A stretch of DNA of 64,000 nt, from assembly GCF_003028855.1 (NCBI RefSeq), contig NZ_CP028324.1, positions 1,736,001 to 1,800,000 on the forward strand. The letters run 5' to 3'. A model generated the notes under the pieces. The model was given only the letters and a program-made list of their open reading frames with translations. It was not told where the DNA came from and made no database searches. Origin of the DNA: Pseudoduganella armeniaca (lineage in GTDB: Bacteria > Pseudomonadota > Gammaproteobacteria > Burkholderiales > Burkholderiaceae_D). Below are positions 9,833 through 19,064 of this stretch, one piece after another (the first letter of the stretch is position 1; each line of letters begins with the position of its first letter). The translations under genes were made by a program, and so were the position numbers.

Positions 9833-10420
9833 ATGAAACTGACTCACTACTACGAACGGCTGCGCGGCGGTATCGCGGCGGCCGGCATCGCGGCGGCAAT
9901 GCTGCTGGCACCGCTGGTGCAGGCCGCGCCGTTCACCTTCACGTTCTCGACCCTGCCGGGCGGCGGCGTCCTGACGGGTAATGCCGGCCAACTGGTCGGC
10001 TGGGGCTACAGCCTGACCAATACCGATACCGTCAACTGGTTCGTGCCGACCGAGCTGTCGGCGTCGTCGATCGCGCTGGGCACGCTGGACGGGGCCTACT
10101 TCGACTTCCCCGTGCTGGCGCCGGGCGCGACCCAGTCCGCCGCGTTCGACGCGGCCCTGCTGGCCGGCCTGTACGGCATCGAGATCAATGCCGGCGCCAC
10201 GCTGGGGCAGAGCGAGAACGGCCTGTTCACGCTGGCGGGGGAATGGTGGAGCGGCGATCCGTTGGCCGGCGGCGTGTTCCTGCAGGCCGGCGAGGCCGTG
10301 GTGGCACCGTTTGCCGTGCAGGTGGGCGCGACGGCCGTGCCGCTGCCCGGCACGGCGGCGCTGTTCGCGATCGGGATGCTAGGGCTGTTGGCCGCGCGCC
10401 GGCGCGGCCAGCTCCGCTAA
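9833..10420 (+). CDS. PEP-CTERM-like exported protein
   Basis: A 195-residue protein with an N-terminal signal peptide (hydrophobic AAAGIAAAMLLAPLVQA). The C-terminal sorting tail has VPLPGT, a hydrophobic helix LFAIGMLGLLA and the basic end RRRGQLR. That is the PEP-CTERM/exosortase architecture, in which the tail is cleaved in the inner membrane and the protein is passed outward, often into extracellular matrix. The middle is a beta-rich domain with no recognised fold. AAGGAG at 9821-9826 supports the ATG at 9833. Its last 42 bp overlap the convergent gene on the other strand. No exosortase gene is in the window. Confidence 0.8.
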   Translation: MKLTHYYERLRGGIAAAGIAAAMLLAPLVQAAPFTFTFSTLPGGGVLTGNAGQLVGWGYSLTNTDTVNWFVPTELSASSIALGTLDGAYFDFPVLAPGATQSAAFDAALLAGLYGIEINAGATLGQSENGLFTLAGEWWSGDPLAGGVFLQAGEAVVAPFAVQVGATAVPLPGTAALFAIGMLGLLAARRRGQLR

Positions 10421-10978
10421 CCCGGCCAGCCACGCCGCCAGCTCGGCGGCGGCGGCGGGCGAGGGGGCGGCGGGCCGGATGTCCAGGTAGCGTCCTGGCC
10501 CGGTCCGTCCCAGCAGGCGGAACGCCTTGCCGTGCAGCGTGCTGGCGCCGTACTGCAGGATCGCGATGTCGCTGCCGTCGGCGGCCGGCGTCACGTGCAC
10601 GATGAACGTGGCGCGGTAGTCGGTGCCGTCCTGGCGCCAGTAGTGATCGCTGGCCGGAAGTATCACGACGTCGTTTCGGCGCTGCGCCGGTGGCAGCGCC
10701 AGCCAGGCCGTCAGCGCGGGCTGCGGCGTTTCGCCGCGCAGCTCGGCATCCGGCGGGAACAGCGGATGGGAGAAACCGTAGGCCTGGCGGTAGCGCCGTG
10801 CCAGCGGGTCGGCGGGCGGCAGGCGCGCGACGCCGGCCAGGATGGCGGCGGCAACGTCTGCCGGGGTCCGCGTCACGTGCAGGCGCGTCGCGCCATTCGA
10901 CGGGGATGACGGCCCGGCATATGCCAGGCCGGTGCAACAGGCCAGCGCGGCGGCGAGGATCGAACGCGCGCCGGCCAT
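10379..10978 (-). CDS. Exported hypothetical protein
   Basis: A 199-residue protein with a signal peptide (about residues 1-21, ending AYA). A soluble domain with WRQDGTDYRATFIVHV suggests a small beta-sheet fold. I do not recognise the family. It starts four bases after the stop of the hybrid kinase gene on the same strand and so is probably the last gene of that operon. Its 3' end overlaps the convergent PEP-CTERM gene by 42 bp. Confidence 0.65.
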   Translation of the reverse strand: MAGARSILAAALACCTGLAYAGPSSPSNGATRLHVTRTPADVAAAILAGVARLPPADPLARRYRQAYGFSHPLFPPDAELRGETPQPALTAWLALPPAQRRNDVVILPASDHYWRQDGTDYRATFIVHVTPAADGSDIAILQYGASTLHGKAFRLLGRTGPGRYLDIRPAAPSPAAAAELAAWLAGLAELAAPARGQQP

Positions 10979-10982
10979 CGCA

Positions 10983-12521
10983 TCACGGCCGCATCAGGGT
11001 GCAGACCGTCTCGTTCAGCGTTTCCATGTTGACGGGCTTGGTGAGATGCCGGTTGAAGCCGGCGGCCATCGCGCCCGCGCGGTCCTTGTCCTGGCCGTAG
11101 CCCGTCAGCGCCACCAGGATCGTCTTCTGCAGCTGCGGATAGCTGCGCATCTTTTCCGCCACCTCCACGCCACTCATGTCCGGCAGGCCGATGTCGAGGA
11201 AGATCACGTCCGGCGCCAGGCGCAGGGCGGCCTCGATGGCGTTGGCGCCGTTGTGCGCCATATGCACTTCGTGGCCGGCGAACTGCAGCAGCGCGCAGAC
11301 GATTTCGGCCGAGTCCTGGTTGTCGTCGACCACCAGGATGCGATAGGTATCGGCCCGCTTGTCCGGCTCCGGACCGTTGGCGGCGTCGGCTTGCGGCGTC
11401 GCGGTCAACGCCGGCAGGCGCACCTCGAAGGTGGCGCCCTGGCCCAGTCCGCGGCTGTCGACTCGGACGTCGCCGCCGTGCAGGTTGACCAGCGTGCGCA
11501 CCAGCGACAGGCCGATGCCGAGGCCATCCTGCACCCGGTCGGGCGAGTGGCCGGCCTGGGCGAACAGGTCGAAGATCGACGCGGCCTGGTCGGGGTCGAT
11601 GCCGATGCCGTTGTCGGTCACGCGGATCACCGCCTGCGCCCCTTCCAGGCCAACGCTCAGGGCGATGCGGCCACCTGGCGGCGTGAACTTGGCGGCGTTA
11701 TTGAGCAGGTTGCCCACGATCTGGGCCAGGCGCACGCTGTCGCCATCGACCCAGATGTCGTGCTCCGGCAACTGCGTCGTCAGCACGTGCTGGCGGCCCG
11801 CCATGTTCGGCTCCGCCGTTTCCACGGTCGAGCGCAGCAAGGCGCACAGTTCGACGGGCGCGCGCCGCAGCGCGATCTTGCCTTGCGAGATGCGCGATAC
11901 GTCCAGCAGGTCGTCCACCAGCCGCACCATGTGGTCGGTCTGGCGCAGGATTACGCGGCGCGCGTTCTCCTGCGCGGGCGAGGCGTGCGGATCGAGGCTG
12001 CGCAGCAGCTCGACGGCATTGCGGATCGGTCCCAGCGGGTTGCGCAGTTCGTGCGCCAGGATCGCCAGGAACTCGTCCTTGCGACGGTCCATGTCGCGCA
12101 GTTCGCGTTCCACCCGGCCCAGGCGCAGCAGCGCGCGCACGTTGGCGACCAGTTCCTCAGGCTCGATCGGCTCGAACAGGTAGTTGTCGGCCCCGCTGTC
12201 CAGCGCCCGCACCTTGTCCGGCGACGACAGGTACGATGCCGACGTCTGCAGCACGAGCACCGGCGCCGTGTGCGGGTCCTGCTTGAGCAGGCGGCACACC
12301 TCGAAGCCGTTAATGTCGGGCAGCTTGGTGTCGAGCAGGACCAGGTCCGGCGCCTCCGTGTGCGCCTTTTCCAGCGCCTCCGTCCCGCTGCCCGCTTCGG
12401 TCACGCGAAAGCCGGCGCGCTGCAGGATGCGGGTCTTGGCGTAACGGGCCGCGTCGGTGTCGTCGACGTTCAGGATCAGGGGTGGGGGCTCGGTTACCTT
12501 CATGATTTCTCTAGTGTACAT
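10983..12521 (-). CDS. Hybrid histidine kinase: receiver, HisKA, HATPase, receiver
   Basis: Order of domains in 512 residues: an N-terminal receiver (about 15-130, phospho-acceptor in LVLLDTKLPD), a HisKA dimerisation helix with the phosphorylated histidine in LAHELRNPLGPIR, a HATPase domain (DNGIGI and GIGLSLVR), and a second receiver at the C-terminus (VIFLDIGLPD). No membrane segment is present, so it is cytosolic and probably takes signals through the first receiver. It overlaps the preceding kinase gene by 11 bp if it starts at 12521; the ATG at 12503 is the alternative. It is the output end of the stressosome operon. No DNA-binding output is visible. Confidence 0.9.
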   Translation of the reverse strand: MYTREIMKVTEPPPLILNVDDTDAARYAKTRILQRAGFRVTEAGSGTEALEKAHTEAPDLVLLDTKLPDINGFEVCRLLKQDPHTAPVLVLQTSASYLSSPDKVRALDSGADNYLFEPIEPEELVANVRALLRLGRVERELRDMDRRKDEFLAILAHELRNPLGPIRNAVELLRSLDPHASPAQENARRVILRQTDHMVRLVDDLLDVSRISQGKIALRRAPVELCALLRSTVETAEPNMAGRQHVLTTQLPEHDIWVDGDSVRLAQIVGNLLNNAAKFTPPGGRIALSVGLEGAQAVIRVTDNGIGIDPDQAASIFDLFAQAGHSPDRVQDGLGIGLSLVRTLVNLHGGDVRVDSRGLGQGATFEVRLPALTATPQADAANGPEPDKRADTYRILVVDDNQDSAEIVCALLQFAGHEVHMAHNGANAIEAALRLAPDVIFLDIGLPDMSGVEVAEKMRSYPQLQKTILVALTGYGQDKDRAGAMAAGFNRHLTKPVNMETLNETVCTLMRP

Positions 12522-14262
12522 GACACAGTGCGTTCAATTGTGCCAGCAGTTCCTCCCGTGCGACCGGCTTTGCCAGGTAGGCTTCCGCCCCCAGCGAGAA
12601 CGCCTTTTGGCGGTCGGCGACCTCGGAAGCGATGATGACGGGCACGTGCTTGCGCCGCTCGTCGTTCTTCGTCTGCGCCAGCCAGCGCCAGCTGTCTTCA
12701 CCATGCAGGTAGAGATCGAGGATGACGGCGGCCGGTGCCTGCGCGGCCCACGCCTGTTCCGCTTCCCACACGCTGCGGGCGCAGACCGCGCGGTACGGCG
12801 TGTTGCGGAAGAAGCTGCGGTACAACAGCATCGTCGAGCGGTCGTCCTCGACCACCAGCACGGGGATGCCGGCCGTGTCGGCTGGCGCCAGCGTGCCGCG
12901 GTAGGCCAGCGGATCGGGCATCATGTCGTAGGCGGTCGGGATCAACGCGGAAAACGTCGAGCCCTGGCCCGGCGTGCTGCGCAAGGTGACGGAGCCGCCC
13001 AGCAGCCCGGCCAGCCGGCGGCACAGCGGCAGGCCCAGGCCGGTGCCCTTGACCTTGTGCTGCAGGCGGTTTTCCACCTGCGAGAACTCCTCGAAGATGA
13101 TCTGCTGGTGCTCCTCGGCGATGCCGATGCCGGTGTCCTCGACGTCGAAGCGCACGGCGTCGCCCTTCGGCAGCATCGTCGCGCTGACCTTGACGTAGCC
13201 GTTCTCGGTAAACTTCAGCGCGTTCGAGATGAAGTTGCGCAGGATTTGCGACAGCTTGGCTTCGTCCGTCATCATCGTCAGGGGCGTTTCCGGCTCGTCG
13301 AACAGCAGTTCCACCTTGGTGCTGACGAGCAGGGGGCGCAGCATGCCGCGCAGGGCCGAGAACATGTCGCCGACCTCGAAGGCCACGGGGCGCACGTCGA
13401 TCTTGCCCGCCTCGATCTTGGCCAGGTCGAGCAGGTCGTCCACCAGTTCGGTCAGCGACTCGGCGCCTTTCAGGATGAACTTGACCTGCTTCTCCTGCTC
13501 GGGCGACAGGTCGCCGTCGACCCGCTCCAGCAGGAGCCGCGAGAGCGCGCGGATCGAGCTCAGTGGCGTGCGGAATTCGTGGCTCATGTTGGACAGGAAG
13601 CGCGTCTTCATCTCGTCCGCGCGGCGCAGGTGGTCGGCCTTTTCGTCCAGTTCCGCGTACAGCGCGACGACGCCGCGGTTGGTGTCCTCCAGCTCGCGCG
13701 TCAGCTGCACCAGCTCGTCCTGGCGCGTCTTCAGTTCGGACAGCGTGGCCAGCAGCTCCTTGTTCTGCTGCTGCATCTCGGCCAGGGTGACGTTGGGCGA
13801 GAGCGCCGCCAGCTGGGCGCCCATCGCGCCGATCGCGGCCGGAGTGATCAGCGGCGCATCCTGCGGCAGCAGCTTCTTGAGCGTGACGACGGTGCCGCTG
13901 CCGCTTGTGCGGATATCGAACTGGTCCATCAGGCGGCGCGCGCCCAGGATGCCCATCCCCATCCCGGTGCGCGACTGGTAGCGCCCGGACAGCACGACGT
14001 CGAGGTTGGCGATGCCGGGACCCTGGTCCTCGATGCGGATCACCAGCAGTTGCGGCACGGTCTCGCCCTCGATCGAGAACTCGACGCGGCCGCTGCTGGC
14101 GTAGTTGTAGACGTTGCGCGCCAGTTCCGACACGGCGGTGGCGATGCGCGCCTGGTCCTGGCTGCCGAAGGCGCACAGCTGCGCGATCTGGCGCGCGCGC
14201 TGGCGCGAGGCCACCACGTCCAGTTCCTCGCGTACCGCCAGGCTGAGAATGCGCAGGCTCAT
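12511..14262 (-). CDS. RsbT-like ATPase fused to histidine kinase and receiver
   Basis: The first 140 or so of 583 residues form an anti-sigma-factor/RsbT-type HATPase (SELARNVYNYA, DQGPGIAN, TGMGMGILGARRLM). A coiled-coil stretch, HisKA (SNMSHEFRTPLSSIR), a second HATPase (VEDTGIGIAEEHQ, GTGLGLPLCRRLAG) and a C-terminal receiver (AVILDLYLHGED) follow. The start at 14262 overlaps the preceding gene by 4 bp (ATGA). The fusion joins a partner-switching kinase module to a phosphorelay kinase in one protein, so the stressosome signal could pass directly into two-component phosphotransfer. It lacks membrane segments. Confidence 0.9.
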   Translation of the reverse strand: MSLRILSLAVREELDVVASRQRARQIAQLCAFGSQDQARIATAVSELARNVYNYASSGRVEFSIEGETVPQLLVIRIEDQGPGIANLDVVLSGRYQSRTGMGMGILGARRLMDQFDIRTSGSGTVVTLKKLLPQDAPLITPAAIGAMGAQLAALSPNVTLAEMQQQNKELLATLSELKTRQDELVQLTRELEDTNRGVVALYAELDEKADHLRRADEMKTRFLSNMSHEFRTPLSSIRALSRLLLERVDGDLSPEQEKQVKFILKGAESLTELVDDLLDLAKIEAGKIDVRPVAFEVGDMFSALRGMLRPLLVSTKVELLFDEPETPLTMMTDEAKLSQILRNFISNALKFTENGYVKVSATMLPKGDAVRFDVEDTGIGIAEEHQQIIFEEFSQVENRLQHKVKGTGLGLPLCRRLAGLLGGSVTLRSTPGQGSTFSALIPTAYDMMPDPLAYRGTLAPADTAGIPVLVVEDDRSTMLLYRSFFRNTPYRAVCARSVWEAEQAWAAQAPAAVILDLYLHGEDSWRWLAQTKNDERRKHVPVIIASEVADRQKAFSLGAEAYLAKPVAREELLAQLNALCHVH

Positions 14263-15293
14263 GGTTCCCACCCCTGGCGGTCGCGCAGGGCCAGTACCGT
14301 GACGTCGTCGCGCCCGCGCGTGAAGTCGCGATACAGCACGCCGGCGACGATGGCCGGGTGGCGGCTGGCCAGGCCCGGGTAGTCGGCCAGGTTCCAGCGC
14401 GAGGTCAGGCCGTCCGAGTGCAGCACCAGCAGGCTGTCGGCATCCCATGGCGTGGCGAATTCCTGCACCTTGCGCATATTGCTGCCGACGATGCCGTTGT
14501 GCGAGACCAGCTGGCGCTTGTCGTGCGCGCCGATCAGGTGCGCGCTGATATTGCCGATGCCGGCGAAGCGCAGCTCCTCATGCAGCATGTCGATGCGTAC
14601 CGCGGCGACGGCGGCACCGCGCGTGGCGCGCAGCGCGGCGTGGGCGTCGTCCAGGATGATGGCGGCATCCTGATGCGCGCCGTCCATGGCGACGGCGCAG
14701 GCCAGCTCGGAAGCCTCGGCGGCCAACGGGCCGTGGCCCAGCCCATCGGCCACCAGCACGGTGGCACTGGTGGCATCGCTGGCCAGCGCCCAGCTGTCGC
14801 CCGGCACTTCCTCGCCGCGCATCGGCAGGCAGACCACGCCGCAGTGCAGCGCGCGCGGTGCCCGCTCGGTGCCGCGCCGCCACAACGCCATCATCAGCAC
14901 GGTGCCCTTGCCGGGCGCGCTCCAGATGTCGAACTCGCAGGCCAGGCGCTGCATGGCGCCCATGCCGACCCCGTAGCTGCCGGCCGTGGAGGTGCCGTCC
15001 GCCATGCTGGCGGCCAGGCTGGCGATGCCGGGGCCATGGTCCAGCGCCAGGATCTCGACGCCCACGGCCGCGCCGCTACGCAGTGGCCGCAGCAGGATTT
15101 CGCCGTGGCCGGCATGTTTCAGTACATTGGTCGCCGCTTCGCTGACGGCAATGGCGACCTCGCCGGCGTCCGTCTCGTCGAAACCGAGTTGCATGCACAG
15201 GTCGGCCGCGGCGCGGCGCACCGAGCCGACCTGGCTGGCGTCGGCCAGGGCATGGCAGGTCTGCCTGCCCTGTGCCGCTAGAACGGTTTCCAT
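14259..15293 (-). CDS. RsbT-like ATPase fused to SpoIIE/RsbX-type phosphatase
   Basis: The N-terminal part of this 344-residue protein is an RsbT/RsbW-like HATPase (VSEAATNVLKHAGHGE, DHGPGIAS). The C-terminal part is a PP2C-like SpoIIE/RsbX phosphatase, with the metal-binding aspartate in VLVADGLGHGPLA and a second acidic site in LHSDGL. In stressosomes RsbX removes phosphate from RsbR and RsbS and resets the complex. Here one protein could carry both kinase and phosphatase activities. It overlaps the RsbT gene by 16 bp upstream and the next gene by 4 bp downstream. Confidence 0.88.
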   Translation of the reverse strand: METVLAAQGRQTCHALADASQVGSVRRAAADLCMQLGFDETDAGEVAIAVSEAATNVLKHAGHGEILLRPLRSGAAVGVEILALDHGPGIASLAASMADGTSTAGSYGVGMGAMQRLACEFDIWSAPGKGTVLMMALWRRGTERAPRALHCGVVCLPMRGEEVPGDSWALASDATSATVLVADGLGHGPLAAEASELACAVAMDGAHQDAAIILDDAHAALRATRGAAVAAVRIDMLHEELRFAGIGNISAHLIGAHDKRQLVSHNGIVGSNMRKVQEFATPWDADSLLVLHSDGLTSRWNLADYPGLASRHPAIVAGVLYRDFTRGRDDVTVLALRDRQGWEP

Positions 15294-15694
15294 TTGCTGA
15301 TCTTTACTGTGGTGCCCTGGCCGGGAGCGGATTCGATGTCGAATTCGTCGGCCAGGCGCTTGGCGCCGGACAGGCCAAGGCCCATGCCGCCACCCGTGGT
15401 GAAACCATCGGTCAGTGCCTGCTTCAGGTCCGTGATGCCGGGCCCATGGTCGATAAAGGTCAGGCCGATGCCCTGGCGCATGCCGTTCATCAGCTTCATC
15501 ATGTGTGCTTCGCCGCCGCCACCATAGCGCAGCGTGTTGCGGGCCAGCTCGCTGGCCGCCGTGATCATCTTGGTCTGGTCGATCAGGCTGAACCCGGCGG
15601 CGATCATCTGTTCGCGCACGGACTGGCGCAGCCGGACCACGTCCTCGTCGGACCGGATCGGCAGCACCAGTGCGTCGACGTCGTTATTGCTCAA
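15278..15694 (-). CDS. rsbT: RsbT-like serine kinase of a stressosome
   Basis: A 138-residue single-domain GHKL ATPase: the N-box is ASELARNTLRYGGGG, the G1 box is DHGPGITDL, and the glycine-rich lid is GGGMGLGLSGAKRLAD. This is the architecture of RsbT, which binds the stressosome, phosphorylates RsbR and RsbS under stress, and is then released to act on a downstream partner. It sits between rsbS (21-bp gap) and the ATPase-phosphatase fusion (16-bp overlap), matching the R-S-T order. Confidence 0.9.
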   Translation of the reverse strand: MSNNDVDALVLPIRSDEDVVRLRQSVREQMIAAGFSLIDQTKMITAASELARNTLRYGGGGEAHMMKLMNGMRQGIGLTFIDHGPGITDLKQALTDGFTTGGGMGLGLSGAKRLADEFDIESAPGQGTTVKISKWKPF

Positions 15695-15715
15695 GGAAGC
15701 CGCCTTTCGATGAAA

Positions 15716-16072
15716 TTAGTCCGCCTGCCGCTGGAGCAGGGCTACCCCTTTTTCCACGTTCAGTGCCGTTTGCACGCCATGCAGCGTCAGGCCCAGTTCG
15801 ACCAGCGTGATGGCAACGGCCGGCTGCATGCCGACCAGCACCGTGCGCGCATCGAGCACGCGCGCCATCGCCGCGGTGTTGCTGATCATGCGGCCGATGA
15901 ACGAGTCGACGATGTCGAGCGCCGAGATGTCGATCAGCACGCCGCGCGCGCGGTCCTTGACGATGCGGCTCGTCAGGTCGTCCTGCAAGGTCATGGCCAG
16001 CCGGTCGTGCATGTCGACCTGGATGGTGACCAGCAGCAGGTCGCCCATCTTCAGAATGGGAATACGTTCCAT
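15716..16072 (-). CDS. rsbS: RsbS-like STAS-domain stressosome protein
   Basis: A 118-residue protein consisting of one STAS domain. The phosphorylation site is conserved: S57 in LDIVDSFIGRM matches the serine that RsbT phosphorylates in Bacillus RsbS. It starts seven bases after rsbR ends. RsbS forms the invariant core of the stressosome shell with RsbR. The match in size, motif and position makes the assignment strong. Confidence 0.92.
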   Translation of the reverse strand: MERIPILKMGDLLLVTIQVDMHDRLAMTLQDDLTSRIVKDRARGVLIDISALDIVDSFIGRMISNTAAMARVLDARTVLVGMQPAVAITLVELGLTLHGVQTALNVEKGVALLQRQAD

Positions 16073-16079
16073 GCGCGCC

Positions 16080-16946
16080 TCAGGCTGCCTTGTCGGTGCG
16101 GGTGACCGTCGCGCCGACGCGCTTCAGCGCCACCAGGAACGCATCGGCCAGGGTTGCCTTGGTCGTCACGTCTTCCAGGTTCACGCCCAGGTGCACGATG
16201 GTCTGTGCGATCTGCGGGCGGATGCCGCTGATGATGCAGTCGGCACCCATCAGGCGTGCGGCAGCGACGGTCTTGAGCAGGTGCTGGGCGACCAGCGTAT
16301 CGACGGTGGGCACGCCCGTGATGTCGATGATCGCGATCGATGCGCCCGTCTCGATGATCTTCTGCAGCAGGTTTTCCATCACCACCTGGGTGCGGGCGCT
16401 GTCCAGCGTGCCGATCAGCGGCAGGGCCAGCACGTCCTTCCACAGCTGCACCACGGGGGTGGACAGTTCCAGCAGTTCCTGCTGCTGGCGCATGATGACG
16501 TTCTCGCGGCCGCGCTGGTATTCCTCGACGGTGTACAGGCCCATGCGGTCGAACAGGCGGCCGGTATCGGTCAGTTCGGCGGCCAGCGCGGCGGGATCGG
16601 CGGCCAGCGCGCTGCGCAGCAGTGCGAACAGCGGCTCTTTCAACGCGAAGATGAAGGTGGCCGTTTCGGTCGGTGAGAAGCCCTGGCGCACGCGCGCGGC
16701 GGACATCTCGGCCAGTTGCGCGCGCACGTCGGCGAAGGCGGGGCTGTCGAACTCGTAGCCCTGGCCTTTTTCGATCGCCTTCACGACCAGGGGAATGAAG
16801 CGGGTTGCATGCTGGCGGATATCGGCTTCGGCCGCCTTGTCGCGGCGGACCATGCGCGACAGCATGCCGCCCAGCCACTCTTCCAGCAGGGACTCCTGAT
16901 TGTCGTTGAGGATTTTGGCCAATTGGCCAGTCGTTGCCATGCTCAT
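16080..16946 (-). CDS. rsbR: RsbR-like stressosome sensor (RsbRD-type N-domain plus STAS)
   Basis: A 288-residue protein with an N-terminal helical sensor domain (about 1-150, RsbRD-like) and a C-terminal STAS domain (about 160-280). Both regulatory positions of RsbR are recognisable: S183 in GTLDSARTQ replaces the usual threonine, and T214/T217 lie in GVPTVDTLV. First gene of the operon, preceded by a 141-bp gap to the GH2 gene. The N-domain is neither a globin nor a LOV/PAS domain, so the stress it senses cannot be read from sequence. Confidence 0.92.
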   Translation of the reverse strand: MSMATTGQLAKILNDNQESLLEEWLGGMLSRMVRRDKAAEADIRQHATRFIPLVVKAIEKGQGYEFDSPAFADVRAQLAEMSAARVRQGFSPTETATFIFALKEPLFALLRSALAADPAALAAELTDTGRLFDRMGLYTVEEYQRGRENVIMRQQQELLELSTPVVQLWKDVLALPLIGTLDSARTQVVMENLLQKIIETGASIAIIDITGVPTVDTLVAQHLLKTVAAARLMGADCIISGIRPQIAQTIVHLGVNLEDVTTKATLADAFLVALKRVGATVTRTDKAA

Positions 16947-17087
16947 ACGGTCTCCAGCGAAGAGGGAAATTTACAGTGAACGAGCAAGTGTATCAGGTCG
17001 GAACGGCAACGATAGAGACGATTGGAAATATTTCCTTAGAATACAGAATCGATGATGCTTTGGTAACGCTACCGTGGCGCGGTAGCA

Positions 17088-18877
17088 TCAATCCTGCCGC
17101 TCGAAGAACAGCGTGCGATGCAGCGCGGCCAGGTGTTCCGGATCAAACTTCGGCTGGCGGTCGTAGGTCAGCAGGCCATTCTGTTCGTGCTCCACGTCGA
17201 TCAGCTGGGTGTAACAGATGCCGGCCAATGCCGTCAGGGTGGCGATGCCTTCCATCAGGTCGCGATAGCGCAGCCACAGCTCCGCCGTCGTGCGCGCGTT
17301 GCCGTAATAGTCGAACAGGCGGTCGCGCTCGGCCTCGGGCACGCCGGCCGGCTGCATCAGGAAGCCGCCCACCTCGCTCAGCACGATCGGCTGGCCGCGA
17401 TAGCCGCCACCGGGCAGGAACAGCGGCTTGTCCTTGTACCAGCCCTTGTCCGGTGGCTGGCCGGTCTGCTGGGTGGCCGTATAGCGCGCCACCAGCTTTT
17501 CGGCCGGTTGCGAGTAGTCGTGGATCGAGCAGATGTCGGTCAGGTTGGTGTGCTCCCAGCCGTCGTTGTCGATCACGTCGCGGGTCGGGTCCAGGCGGCG
17601 CGTGCGCATTACCAGTCGCTCCAGGAAAGCCTGCTGGCTGGCGTGGCGCTTGAGGGCGGGGAAGCCGAAGCTCTCGACCACGGGCACCCAGGCCACGATG
17701 GAGGGATGGTTGACGTCGCGCGCGACGGCGCGCTCCCACTCGGCCAGCAGGGCTTCCTCGGCGTCGAGCGACCAGTTGCGCGCGTTCGGCATCTCTTCCC
17801 ACACCAAGAGGCCCAGCCGGTCGCACCAGTACAGCCAGCGCGGCGCCTCGATCTTCTGGTGCTTGCGAACGCCGTTGAAGCCGAGCCGCTTGATCCATTC
17901 GACGTCCGCCCGCAGCGCCGCGTCGGACGGTGGCGCCAGCAGGGTATCGGGCCAGTAACCCTGGTCCAGCACCATCAGCAGGAACGTCTTGCGCCCGTTC
18001 AGGTGGAAGTGCGCGTCGCGCGATTCGAAGCTGCGCAGGCCTGCATACGCCAGTACGGTGTCGAGCGTGACGCCACCTTGCACCAGGCGCAGGCGCAGGC
18101 CGTACAGGTGCGGATCGTCCGTCGACCAGGGCCGCGCCCCTTCGATGGACACGCGCAGCGTGGCGCTGGCGCGGGCGGCCGCGGCGCTGGCGCGGGCGAT
18201 GACGGGGGCGCCGTCGTCCAGCGACGCCAGCACCTCGAGCTGCACGCTCCAGCCGTCCGCCGGGGCGTGCAGCTGCACGTCCAGCGCCAGCGTGCCGTCC
18301 GGCGCGGCCGCCGTCAGGCGCATCGCATCCAGCCGCATGGCCGGCACGGGCTCGAGCCAGACGGTCTGCCAGATGCCCGTCGTGCAGTAATAATAGATGC
18401 GCACCGGTTTACCGGACGAAGACTGCTTGCCGCGCGGCTGGCACGGGTCCTGGCGGTCTTCCACGCGCAGGGTGACACGGTTGGCGCCGTCCCGCAGGAA
18501 CGGCGCGATATTGAACGAGAACGGCACGTGGCCGCCGCGGTTGCGGCCCGCCAGCCGCCCGTTGATCCATACTTCGGTGGTGTAGTCCACGGCGCCGAAG
18601 TGCAGCAGCAGGTCGCCCTCGGCCCAGCCGCGCGGTACCTCGAACGTGCGGCTGTACCAGACGATTTCGTGGACATCCTTGCTGCCGATACCGGAGCGTT
18701 CGCTCTGGTAGGGAAACGGTACCTCGATGGACAGCGGCAGCGCGCGGCCGTCGTGCCAGCCTTCGCTTTTGCCGATGTCGCCGTCGTCGAAGGCGAATTC
18801 CCAGGTGCCGTCCAGGCTCAGCCAGGCGTCACGGCGCCACTGGGGCGGGGGTGCAGGTCTTGGTCGGGAGCGTTCAT
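17088..18877 (-). CDS. Glycoside hydrolase family 2 protein, frameshift near N-terminus
   Basis: About 596 residues with the GH2 sugar-binding domain (WLSLDGTWEFAFDD), an immunoglobulin-like domain and a TIM barrel. The nucleophile region is IVLSEVGGFL. The acid/base region reads WVPVVESFGF, where relatives have an asparagine before the glutamate (PFNESWG). The best start is the ATG at 18877 (MNAPDQDLHPRP), but the four-G run near 18842-18845 puts it out of frame with QWRRDAWLSLDG; one more base would join them. No signal peptide is visible. The substrate is probably a beta-galactoside, beta-mannoside or glucuronide; the sequence does not decide. Confidence 0.8.
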
Positions 18878-19064
18878 GGCGACATATATTAGCCAACGTC
18901 GCGCTTGCGTGACGCGTCAATGGTGACAAACAGTGCGAGAATCGTGGAATTTCTTGCAAGATATTGGTAGAATTAAACTTCCTGCTAATCCATTCTGTTG
19001 AGTGGTCATTAACACAACTTTCCAGCCGCTCTGCCCCGGCTGAGCCGGCATTGCCCGACTCCGT

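Noticed and set aside
17062..17073. GGTAACGCTACC as a LacI-family operator between the GH2 and rsbR genes
   Set aside because: It lies beyond the GH2 stop and 116 bp from rsbR, has two mismatches to symmetry, and no second copy or LacI gene is nearby.
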